This document shows, in pieces, positions 43,857 through 52,122 of a stretch of 64,000 bases of DNA. A model generated the notes under the pieces. That model saw nothing but the letters and a program-made list of their open reading frames with translations, searched no databases and had not been told where the DNA came from. Origin of the DNA: Flavobacteriaceae bacterium (GTDB taxonomy: Bacteria > Bacteroidota > Bacteroidia > Flavobacteriales > Flavobacteriaceae); NCBI GenBank assembly GCA_947456815.1, contig CANGTL010000008.1:1-64000 (forward strand), read 5' to 3'. The first letter of the stretch is position 1. Every line of letters begins with the position of its first letter. Made by a program: the position numbers and the translations under genes.

Positions 43857-45290
43857 CTAGTATTTAAAATTCAATTTCTTCTTGATACTAAAAAACAACT
43901 CTTTTTCAAAAAATACTACTAGCAAAAGATACACTGCAGCGCTTATCAAAATTTTTAAAATCAATCCCGCTATTAGCGATAATTCTGTATAATTATTAAT
44001 GACACTTAACACAATTGCCATAATAAGTGTTGCGAACATAATTCCTCGTAAAACATCAAATACTTCCAGAAGTGAAATGCTTAATTGTTTGATGGCTATT
44101 TTGTACATAGGAATCAGCAACAGTGCGCTAGCAATCAAATAACTGTAAGCTACTCCAATTAATCCATAATTTACTCCAATTACAAAAGCAACAATCAATA
44201 CAATATTAGTAAGTATAGAAACTCTAAAAGCAATATTTACTTTGCCTAAAGAATTGTAAATCAATCCATTTAAAGAAATTATAGATTGTAAAGCACCCAA
44301 CCCACTTAAAATAGAAAGTATCGGTATCATGGCTGACCATTGATTTCCAAAAAATAACAAGACAAACTCTTTAGAAACTAACGAAAGTCCAATCATTAAA
44401 GGGAATGTTATGAGTGCTATATATTGAATAATGTTTAGATAATACTTTTTCAATAGTTGAAGGTCGTCTTGTTTTTGTGAAAAAGCGGGAAACATTACTT
44501 TAGTAACGATGGTGGTAACATTTCTGAGTGGCAATAACATGAGCGAGTATGCTCGGGTATAAATTCCTAAATCGTTGCTGCCTAATACTTTTGCAATAAT
44601 AAAATTGTCGAAGTTTCTTGACCAGTAATTGACACTTGAATCGCCTAAGAAATTAAATCCATATTGTGATAATTCCTTTATCGTTTTCCATTCAAAAACA
44701 AATAACGGTGTCCATTTCGAAACGATCCAATACAAAATAGAATTTAGCATTGCGGTTGTTAAGGTCATCATGACCAACGCCCATACGCCATATCCTTTGT
44801 AGGCCAAAACGAAAGCGACTACATAACCAATCAGCATGGCAATCCAGTTTATAATCACTTTCTTTTTGAATTGTAGTTCTTTAATTAAGAGGTTTGCTTG
44901 CACAGAAGAAAAAGAAGTAATGATAAATGACAAGCAAATGACTCGAATATACACGATCAACTCAGGTTGATTGTAAAATTGACTTATCATTGGTGCGCTA
45001 ATGTAAAAAAGAGCATACATAAAAAAACCAATGCCTAGGTTAAGCCAAAATACGGATGAATATTGTTCTGGTGAAACTTCCTTCTTTTGAATTAATGCTG
45101 CGCTAAAACCTAAGTCAATAAAAAGAATGGCAAAATTGGAAAAAATGGTAATCATTCCTACAATTCCAAACATGGCGGGTGTCAGAATTCGCGCGAGAAA
45201 AATGCTAAAGACTAAAAAAACAATTTGGGAGAGGATTTGGTCGATAAATGTCCATTTCAAACCATTTTTTACTTTACTTTTTAAATTCAT
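43857..45290 (-). CDS. Wzx-type flippase (MOP superfamily, lipopolysaccharide biosynthesis)
   Basis: A 477-aa protein with about fourteen membrane helices: VKNGLKWTFIDQILSQIVFLVFSIFLARILTPAMFGIVGM is the classical N-terminus, followed by LGFSAALIQKKEVSPEQYSSVFWLNL, NYWSRNFDNFIIAKVLGSNDLGIYTRAYSLMLLP and C-terminal hydrophobic helices. It should flip undecaprenyl-linked repeat units across the inner membrane. It defines the cluster as Wzx/Wzy-dependent and is the second gene of the minus-strand block. Confidence 0.92.
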   Translation of the reverse strand: MNLKSKVKNGLKWTFIDQILSQIVFLVFSIFLARILTPAMFGIVGMITIFSNFAILFIDLGFSAALIQKKEVSPEQYSSVFWLNLGIGFFMYALFYISAPMISQFYNQPELIVYIRVICLSFIITSFSSVQANLLIKELQFKKKVIINWIAMLIGYVVAFVLAYKGYGVWALVMMTLTTAMLNSILYWIVSKWTPLFVFEWKTIKELSQYGFNFLGDSSVNYWSRNFDNFIIAKVLGSNDLGIYTRAYSLMLLPLRNVTTIVTKVMFPAFSQKQDDLQLLKKYYLNIIQYIALITFPLMIGLSLVSKEFVLLFFGNQWSAMIPILSILSGLGALQSIISLNGLIYNSLGKVNIAFRVSILTNIVLIVAFVIGVNYGLIGVAYSYLIASALLLIPMYKIAIKQLSISLLEVFDVLRGIMFATLIMAIVLSVINNYTELSLIAGLILKILISAAVYLLLVVFFEKELFFSIKKKLNFKY

Positions 45291-45291
45291 T

Positions 45292-46542
45292 TCAACTTAA
45301 AATTTGAGACCAATTTTTCGCAACACTTTCACTAATGAAATAGTCTCTAATTGATTGTTTGTTTTTTAACATCATTTCCTTTTCGTTGTCAAAATTATCA
45401 ATGATGACATCCAGTTTTTCAGAAAGCTCAAGGAAATTGTATATTTCAAAATAATCTAATTTTGCTTTTCGGTAAGTTTTATAGGGTAACCAGGAACCTG
45501 TGATCACAATATTAGACGCATATAACAATTCTAACATGGTTCCGCTCAAAGCATCTGAAATTGGCGCATGAATGAATATTTCGGAAGCCAATCTCGATAT
45601 TGCCAGCTCATCATTTACGAAGAATTTTTCTAAAATCACGTGCGAACAATCAAGATTCTTTAAAGCATCAATCAACTCAAGTTTGTAGGCTTTCTTTTCG
45701 TTTGCTGTAATGGCATAATTCAAATTGATAATCAAATGGATTTTATCTTTATTTCGCGAATTTTGTAGCGAATTGATTATTTTCAAATGATTGTTTGCTA
45801 TGCTTCCACTGTGACCAATTAAGATGTTTATTTTATCCTTAGAATAATTAAATTTTGATTTAAACAGATCTATTGTTTCTTGATTATTATAATTCAAATC
45901 CATCAAATCGTAAATTTTTTCGTAAACAGGAAAAATAGCGATTTGAACTTTATCTGCTAAATTTCGACCAAATTTAGACAGTACTATTTCTTTTAGTTCT
46001 ATAGACTGACAGGTAATAACTGTAGCTCGGCGTAGTGCTTTTTTTACAAAATAAAAATTGAGGATGTCATTAGTTCTCAATAAATCAGAACCCCAAAAGC
46101 TACAAACAATTTTTTTGCCTTTTGGAACTAAAAATAATTCACGCAAGTAGCTATACTGCATGAAGTGAAAATGAAAGGTATCATAATCTTGAAAACTATT
46201 GTTTCTAACAAAAAAACTCGTTGCGCGTAATTGCTCATAGCAGAAATGCAGCGATTTGCCAAGCTTTTTCTCGACGAATACTATAAAAAAAAAAGTTTCG
46301 TAAAAATGCTTCGACAATAGACAAATTCCAATACCTTGTATAAGAGAAGTTCCAGTATTTTTATATTTAATGCTATCATTATTATTGTACATCGAAGTAT
46401 CATGAACTGAATCTTTAGTCAATTCATTATAAAATGGCACCGTAATGCTATAAGTAGCATCATACTTTTTTAAAGCAGCATATAAAAAAGAAAGGAAATT
46501 ATTTTGACCCAATCCTAAAACTACTATTTTTTTACTCATCAA
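45292..46542 (-). CDS. putative glycosyltransferase (GT-B-like)
   Basis: A 416-aa protein that begins VVLGLGQNNFLSFLYAALKKY, followed by DTFHFHFMQYSYLRELFLVPKGKKIVCSFWGSDLLRTND (about 130-168) and INILIGHSGSIANNHLKII, then SRLASEIFIHAPISDALSGTMLELLYASNIVITGSWLPYKTY. The FWGSDLLR and GTMLELLYASN segments look like the acceptor and donor sites of a GT-B fold, somewhat like TDP-fucosamine-acetyl transferases. I cannot name the family with confidence. It is the first gene of the 13-gene block and directly precedes the flippase gene. Confidence 0.65.
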   Translation of the reverse strand: MMSKKIVVLGLGQNNFLSFLYAALKKYDATYSITVPFYNELTKDSVHDTSMYNNNDSIKYKNTGTSLIQGIGICLLSKHFYETFFFIVFVEKKLGKSLHFCYEQLRATSFFVRNNSFQDYDTFHFHFMQYSYLRELFLVPKGKKIVCSFWGSDLLRTNDILNFYFVKKALRRATVITCQSIELKEIVLSKFGRNLADKVQIAIFPVYEKIYDLMDLNYNNQETIDLFKSKFNYSKDKINILIGHSGSIANNHLKIINSLQNSRNKDKIHLIINLNYAITANEKKAYKLELIDALKNLDCSHVILEKFFVNDELAISRLASEIFIHAPISDALSGTMLELLYASNIVITGSWLPYKTYRKAKLDYFEIYNFLELSEKLDVIIDNFDNEKEMMLKNKQSIRDYFISESVAKNWSQILS

Positions 46543-46604
46543 ATGACCTTTTTTTATTTCGTGTTTTTTATTTAGATTGAGATTTATTCAAATTATATCA
46601 TAAC

Positions 46605-46620
46605 CAAATTTACAAATTTA
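46605..46620 (-). promoter_or_regulatory. candidate -7 boxes of the minus-strand glycan block
   Basis: Two abutting CAAATTTA words (46605-46612, 46613-46620) read TAAATTTG twice on the minus strand, each an exact TAnnTTTG match, 63-78 bases before the ATG at 46542. No TTG at consensus spacing is seen. This is the best candidate start point for the block. Confidence 0.35.
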
Positions 46621-46672
46621 AGCAATATACTGCCATTCTTATGGTTATATTATGTGAAATAAAAAGAATAAA

Positions 46673-46700
46673 AAAGCCGTTAAAATTAATTAACGGCTTT
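46673..46700. terminator. terminator after the 1221-aa T9SS protein
   Basis: AAAGCCGTTAA (46673-46683) and TTAACGGCTTT (46690-46700) form a perfect 11-bp stem with a 6-base loop. On the minus strand a T-run follows. It separates the adhesin-like gene from the glycan block. Confidence 0.85.
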
Positions 46701-46718
46701 AGAAATTAATATAAAAAA

Positions 46719-49700
46719 TTAGTTTTTGATAATTTTCTTAATGATTACTTCTTCATTTGAAGAATTAGTAATTCTTAAGAAGTAAATACCTTTTGCTAAA
46801 TTTGAAAGATTTTCATTTATAGTATTAAATCCTTCTTTCAATTCTACTGCTTTAGTTCTTGAAGCAACATTTCCATCATAAGAATAAATAGTCATTTCAA
46901 GAGTTCCATCAGTATCAGCAGTTAAGTCGATATTTACAATATCACTAACTGGATTAGGGTAAACTGAAGTTGAAGTAATTAAAACATTTGCTGCTGGTCT
47001 GTTACCTACAGCAGAAGTTAAGTTAAGAACTTTATTAGTCAAACTATTTCCAACTCCATTTACGGCAGTAATTACAATCGTTTTAGGATTAGCAGTATTA
47101 GCAATAAAACTAGCAGGGTAAGTTACAGTAAATACTAAATCGCTTGTTGAAATTGAATTCGTAGTGTTTGAAGCATTACCAGCAGAAGTTACTACAGAAC
47201 CAACAGGACCAGTAACAATATAAGAATTTGCTAGAGCAGAAGCCGTCATAGTGTAGTTGATCACTGCATTATTTGGTATTAATGTGATTTGACCTGAAAC
47301 AGTAGTAACTGCTGCAGGAACAGTAGCTGTAACTTTTAACAGTTTAGCAGTAGAAGTAGTAGCAGGAACTAAAGTACCATTTGTAGTAGTTACTGAAGAA
47401 CCAATACCATTTACAGCTTTACAACCTAAATAGAACGATGTAACACCAGGAGCAACATTAGCAAAATTAATAGTAATTACATTTGAATTACCACCAGAAA
47501 CTTGATTAACACCGTCTGGTAACTCCCAAGTATATGAAGAAGCAGTTGCAGAAGCAGTAGCTGTCAAAGTTAATGGAGTAATTGTTCCAATAAACTTAGA
47601 AACTACGGTAACTGCTGTAGATGTACTAACAGCATCGTTTGTCAATTTCAAAGCAGTAGGAGCAGCAGGTAATGCAGCTACTAACTTAAGCAATTTTGAA
47701 GTTTTAGGAGCAAATCCGCTTGCAGTGTAAGTTGTAGATCCTTGTGTACTTGGAGGAGCAATTAATGTTTCTGTTGCTGTATACGTTGTATTAAACAAAC
47801 CAGGAATTCCTGTTCTGTTAGCAACTACATCAGCGTTAGTTGCATTTGCTGTTACCGAATAACCAACACCGTTAAGTGATCTAACACCAAAATATAATGC
47901 TGTTGTAGTAGGGTTTGTTACACCAGCAAAATTTACTAAAATAGAAGGTAAGTTACTTCTAACTACTGTTCCGTATTGTAAATAAGGTGCTGAAGTAGAA
48001 GGATAAGGATTATTATTACTTGATCCTTGGTATCTTTGAGCACATGTAGAAACTGTAATTGTAGTTGAAACACCATTTACATCAATAGTGTAAGCGTTAT
48101 TAGTAACCGTCCAAAATCTAGTTCCTAGAGGTAATGTACCAGTTGATGGGCTAAAGAATGGTTCTGCAGTATAGTTAACAGTTGTAGTTACTGGAGCAGG
48201 TGTTCCTGCAGGAATGCTGATAGTAACACCAGCTGGTAATTCCCACTCATATGTACTTGCTGCAACTACTGCTGCTGCAGTCAAAGTTAATGGAGTAGTA
48301 GATCCCATATATTTTGCATAAGATGTAACTGCAGTACTAGGAGCTGCAGAAGCTTTATCAGTCATAGCAACTGTTGTAGGAGCACCTGGTAAAACTTTAG
48401 TTAAAGCTAAAGTTTTTGCCGCAGTTCTACAACCAGAAGCATTTTGAGCTTGTATTTGGATTGATCCAACGTTACCAGCACCAAAAGGTACGTTAGCAAA
48501 GTTTACAACAAGAGAATTTGTACCTTGTCCTGAAACAACATTAACTCCTAAAGGCAATGTCCAAACATAAACTAATGAAGTGTTAACAAAAGGAGTAACT
48601 GAATACGTAAATTGTGCTGTTGTTCCAACATAACTTCCAATTGAAGTAACAGAAGTTGATCCAACAGGACCTACACCTGTTATGACGCTAACTACCTCAG
48701 TTGGTATATCATTTACAGTAACAGTTAATAACACTCTTGTGCTTTCTCCTAGTGGATTTGTAGGAGTTACACTTCCTGGATTAAGTTGAGAAACCCAGTA
48801 ATTTTTAACACCAACAATAGTTGTTGCAGGTGTTGGAGCAGTAGTTGCGGCAATACCACCAGTAGCAACAGTATACCATCTCAAAGAAGTGCCAGATCCA
48901 GTGATAGTTGCAGTCAATGGAGTAGCAGTAACACCTTTACAATAAGTACGGTTTGTTACCAATGGAGTTGTTCCAGGCGGAGGAGCAATTACAAAACCAG
49001 AAATTCCGCTATCTGTAAAGTTAGCTCCAGAAGCAGCAGTACTTGTAGTACCTGGTCTGTAATCTAAACCTAAATACGTGTTTGTAGATGCATTATATGC
49101 TAAAGTCAATAATCCAGCACTAGTTGCTTGAGTAGTGTTTCCGTTTGTAGAGAAAAATGAGTTTAATGAAACAGGGTTAATACCTCCTGTGAAGGTTGTA
49201 CCAACAGGACCTGCCATAATATTATTTACGAATTTTAAAGTCCCAGCAGTAGCATTACCAACTGCAAGAGAACCATCAATAAACACGATGCTTGATTTGA
49301 AATCCATAAAGATAGAGTTGTACACTTTTAATTGTGTAGCTCTTCTTAAACGCAACGCTCTTTCATGCCCTACAGCCAATGTCGTAGTTGGAGCTAAAGT
49401 AGCACGGAAAGATGGTCCAACAGAAGTAATATTTGTAAATATTGCAGAAGTAGTATCTAAACCAGTTCCTGAAGCAGTTCCAGCTGCATTATTATCAGAC
49501 TCAAAACTTTCAGAAGTAGAAACCGATGGGTTATCAGCAATAGACGGATCTCTTACAATTAATCCATATTGTACTAAACCTTTAAAACCGTTATCAGTAT
49601 CAAAATCATCATCTAGATTTCTGTAAGAAACTAAGTGTTTACAATTTACAGAACCTCCAAACCATTCAAAAGCGTCATCATTAGTATAAGATACTTGAAC

Positions 49701-50384
49701 GTAGTCGATAGTAGTTCCTCTACCAACAGCACCCATTGTCAAACCATTGATTTCATTGTTAGGAGAGAAAACATATCCTCCAAATTCAATTCTAACATAT
49801 TTTAATGTTCCTGAATCATCATTGTCATTCGGCGTCAATCCACCACCATATTCTGTATTAGCATTAGCAGTAATACCTTCGATATTATTCACACCATTGT
49901 TAGTATTAAAACCTGCTCTTCCTAAAAGGATAATTCCACCCCAATCACCTTTTTGTCTTCCTTGCGCAACTGTTTTACCTGAAGTGAACACAATTGGATT
50001 TGTAGCCGTTCCTATTGCGTTTAGTTTAGATCCCCTAGTTACAATTAAAGCTGTTCCGTTTACAGAAGTAAGCCCCTTAATAACAACACCTGGTTGGATT
50101 GTTAAGATAGCATTATTTCTCACATAGATCAAACCTGTCAGTTTGTAAGTTTTACCCGTTGTCCACGTTGTGTTCGCGGTAATGTCAGCAGTTACATTGA
50201 CTACAGTTGCTGCGTCAAGATAAGGTTCGTTGATTGGATCGTAGTTTGTCCAAGAATCCGTCCACATTGCAGTTGGTGCTGGTGCAAAAGCTCCACGATA
50301 AGTTGTGGATTCAATTTGCGCACTCGCAAAGTTAAAAATCAGCAATAAAATTGCAATTAAAGAGTGTTTTTTCATTTTTTTCAT
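46719..50384 (-). CDS. large secreted T9SS protein: beta-helix region, Ig-like repeats, sorting domain
   Basis: A 1221-aa surface protein. Signal peptide (KKHSLIAILLLIFNFASAQ), then a parallel beta-helix-like region to about 465 (AILTIQPGVVIKGLTSVNG, GDWGGIILLGRAGF, LKYVRIEFGGY, DDAFEWFGGSVNCKH). Residues about 475-570 look like the Ig module often seen beside CHU_C domains (YCKGVTATPLTATITG, LRWYTVATGG). Four Ig/PKD-like repeats of 100-140 residues follow, sharing PGAPTT/PAAPTA starts, Y.WELP/Y.WTLP centres and SVxLTLTK-like ends. The last 80 residues (VYPNPVSDIVNI...KGIYFLRI) are a type A sorting domain. No catalytic motif is seen, so adhesion or matrix binding is likelier than enzymatic activity. 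Confidence 0.86.
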   Translation of the reverse strand: MKKMKKHSLIAILLLIFNFASAQIESTTYRGAFAPAPTAMWTDSWTNYDPINEPYLDAATVVNVTADITANTTWTTGKTYKLTGLIYVRNNAILTIQPGVVIKGLTSVNGTALIVTRGSKLNAIGTATNPIVFTSGKTVAQGRQKGDWGGIILLGRAGFNTNNGVNNIEGITANANTEYGGGLTPNDNDDSGTLKYVRIEFGGYVFSPNNEINGLTMGAVGRGTTIDYVQVSYTNDDAFEWFGGSVNCKHLVSYRNLDDDFDTDNGFKGLVQYGLIVRDPSIADNPSVSTSESFESDNNAAGTASGTGLDTTSAIFTNITSVGPSFRATLAPTTTLAVGHERALRLRRATQLKVYNSIFMDFKSSIVFIDGSLAVGNATAGTLKFVNNIMAGPVGTTFTGGINPVSLNSFFSTNGNTTQATSAGLLTLAYNASTNTYLGLDYRPGTTSTAASGANFTDSGISGFVIAPPPGTTPLVTNRTYCKGVTATPLTATITGSGTSLRWYTVATGGIAATTAPTPATTIVGVKNYWVSQLNPGSVTPTNPLGESTRVLLTVTVNDIPTEVVSVITGVGPVGSTSVTSIGSYVGTTAQFTYSVTPFVNTSLVYVWTLPLGVNVVSGQGTNSLVVNFANVPFGAGNVGSIQIQAQNASGCRTAAKTLALTKVLPGAPTTVAMTDKASAAPSTAVTSYAKYMGSTTPLTLTAAAVVAASTYEWELPAGVTISIPAGTPAPVTTTVNYTAEPFFSPSTGTLPLGTRFWTVTNNAYTIDVNGVSTTITVSTCAQRYQGSSNNNPYPSTSAPYLQYGTVVRSNLPSILVNFAGVTNPTTTALYFGVRSLNGVGYSVTANATNADVVANRTGIPGLFNTTYTATETLIAPPSTQGSTTYTASGFAPKTSKLLKLVAALPAAPTALKLTNDAVSTSTAVTVVSKFIGTITPLTLTATASATASSYTWELPDGVNQVSGGNSNVITINFANVAPGVTSFYLGCKAVNGIGSSVTTTNGTLVPATTSTAKLLKVTATVPAAVTTVSGQITLIPNNAVINYTMTASALANSYIVTGPVGSVVTSAGNASNTTNSISTSDLVFTVTYPASFIANTANPKTIVITAVNGVGNSLTNKVLNLTSAVGNRPAANVLITSTSVYPNPVSDIVNIDLTADTDGTLEMTIYSYDGNVASRTKAVELKEGFNTINENLSNLAKGIYFLRITNSSNEEVIIKKIIKN

Positions 50385-50404
50385 TTTTTAAATTAATGTT
50401 GCCA

Positions 50405-50412
50405 CAAAACTA
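50405..50412 (-). promoter_or_regulatory. candidate -7 box for the 1221-aa protein gene
   Basis: CAAAACTA on the plus strand reads TAGTTTTG on the minus strand, an exact TAnnTTTG match 20 bases before the ATG at 50384. There is no clear -33 TTG. The 311-base gap upstream also holds the decayed end of the GH1 gene. Confidence 0.4.
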
Positions 50413-50640
50413 AATTCGACATGGTAATTAAATGTAAAAACAGAATTAAATAACTATAATTATTAAGTAAAGAAATGGTTTTTAAATTATGACTTCTGTA
50501 AAAAATTATTGTCGTTTTTGTTAACTTAACATTAATCAAATAAAAAGAATAATCTGATTGCTGCAGATGTTGAGCACTGACTAACGATTTTACTTCTAAG
50601 TATTTCTTAACACCAAGAACATCAAAAAATCTGTATTGTG

Positions 50641-51950
50641 TAATTTAGAAGATGCAATAGACCAAATCTTATGTTCCATCGTCAGCCTACTAAAAATTAT
50701 TTTTTATTGACTAGACAAAAAAATCCTGTTACTTTTTTCGATTTTTCTTTCGCGTACAAAATTTCTTGCATATAATTTTGCACATAAAAACTTCGCTCAT
50801 TGTCTTGAACTAAATCTTCCCTGATATGATCCGGAAACGAACCCCCATTTTCAGTAACAATAATATTTTTGACACCAGAATAATTACTAAATTTTAAAAT
50901 CATCATATAGATTGATTTAGGATAAATTTCCCAATTCATTGCTGTAGGCGCTACTTTTCTTTTGTATGCGGGTATTAATTTAGCATTTACATGCGGAGAA
51001 TACGAATGATGTTCTACGACCTCTCGATTATAATTTTGAAGACCAATAAAATCAAATTCAACTTTGATTAATTCCTCATCACCTCGACTTACATACTTTT
51101 TAATATGCTTAAAAAAAGGCAATTCCTTTATTGGATAACCCAAACCTAGCGATGGTTCGATAAAGGCTCTATTCAAAAGAGTATCGATCCTTTCGGCAGC
51201 TTTTATATTTTTATCACTATAGGTCAGTGGGGTAATGTAAGCGCAAGAGTGCATTGTCCCAACTTTAGCTGCGGGATTAATTTCCTTTATGATTCTATAT
51301 GCTATTGATTGGCAAAGTAATGCATGATGCATCGCAGTCAAAAATTCATTTAGCCCTCTTTTCCCAAGCTTATAAACTCCTAAAAAATAACCACCTCCAA
51401 CAAAAATGAAAGGTTCGTTTAGGACAATCCAGTATTTTACTTTGTCTTTAAATGCGTTGGCACAAACATTTGTATATTCAGTAAACCACGTTAGTACATC
51501 TCTATTACTCCACCCTCCTTTTTTTTCAAGTTCTAAGGGCAAATCCCAATGATATAAAGTAACAAATGGTTCGATGTTGTTTTCAAGACAAGTATTTATC
51601 ACATCGTTATAAAAATTGATGCCCTCTTGATCTATTGCTCCGATGCCGTTTGGTATAATTCTCGACCAGGATAATGAAAATCTATAATTCTGGATGCCTA
51701 ATTTCTTGATCCGTTTAATGTCTTTTTTGTAATTCTCGCAAGGACCAGCAGGTCCAGTTGGAGCGTCACTATTTTCTATGACTTTCCTTTTGTACGATAA
51801 TCTTTCCAATATAGAATTGCCTTCATCGGATTTATGCTCATCGCTCTCTATTTGAAAACAAGATGATGACGCTCCCCATATAAATTCATCTCCAAAATCA
51901 TCTTTTGTGTAATTGAACGATTCATCATTTGGTGGGACTACATTCTTCAT
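50641..51950 (-). pseudogene. GH1 beta-glucosidase-like gene, 3' end lost by frameshift and stop codons
   Basis: The ORF itself is 50697-51950 (417 aa). It is a family 1 glycosidase with FIWGASSSCFQIE (22-34), acid/base Glu in WIVLNEPF and nucleophile Glu in IIVTENGGSF. The product stops at KVTGFFCLVNKK, where intact GH1 enzymes read GYFVWSLLDNFEWADGY...GLVYVD. Removing one T from the T7 run (A7 at 50717-50723) restores GFFV*SIKNNF**ADDGT*DLVYCIF down to 50645, with stops at both conserved Trp positions and at the sugar-binding Glu. The end therefore decayed, and the product lacks the last strand of the barrel. It is probably inactive. It lies downstream of the TonB receptor. Confidence 0.82.
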
Positions 51951-51992
51951 TAAAGATATTCGTAATTTTGGCTATTGTATTTGAAATGAAAA

Positions 51993-52121
51993 TTATATAA
52001 AATCATATTTTTCAAATAGCAATTGATCTAAATTAACACCTATTTTTTTAGCGTCAAATACAAAAGAATAAGGCGGAAAGCAACTTCCTATAACAAGAAT
52101 TCTGCTAATTAAATTTTTTCG
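51993..52121 (-). pseudogene. remnant of a glycosyltransferase N-terminus
   Basis: Between the TonB receptor and the GH1 gene the minus strand holds an open stretch without a start codon reading RKNLISRILVIGSCFPPYSF, then VFDAKKIGVNLDQLLFEKYDFI and a stop. The pattern xILVIxxxFPPYSxVxxAKxIG...L is the usual N-terminus of a class of GT4 enzymes in polysaccharide clusters (FPP..S.GAKRIG). About 43 codons remain. It is too short for a gene and lacks an ATG, so I read it as a leftover. Confidence 0.45.
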
Positions 52122-52122
52122 A

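Noticed and set aside
49135-49626. 163-aa plus-strand ORF
   Set aside because: It is the antisense shadow of the 1221-aa T9SS protein. It is low-complexity and has no family motif.
46719-50384. Polysaccharide lyase or pectate-lyase reading of the beta-helix protein
   Set aside because: The fold pattern is compatible, but no catalytic motif is visible and the Ig-like repeats dominate.
50400-50644. Open frame of about 80 codons on the minus strand after the GH1 remnant
   Set aside because: It has no start codon, overlaps the promoter box of the T9SS gene and shows no similarity to the GH1 C-terminus beyond the recognised remnant.
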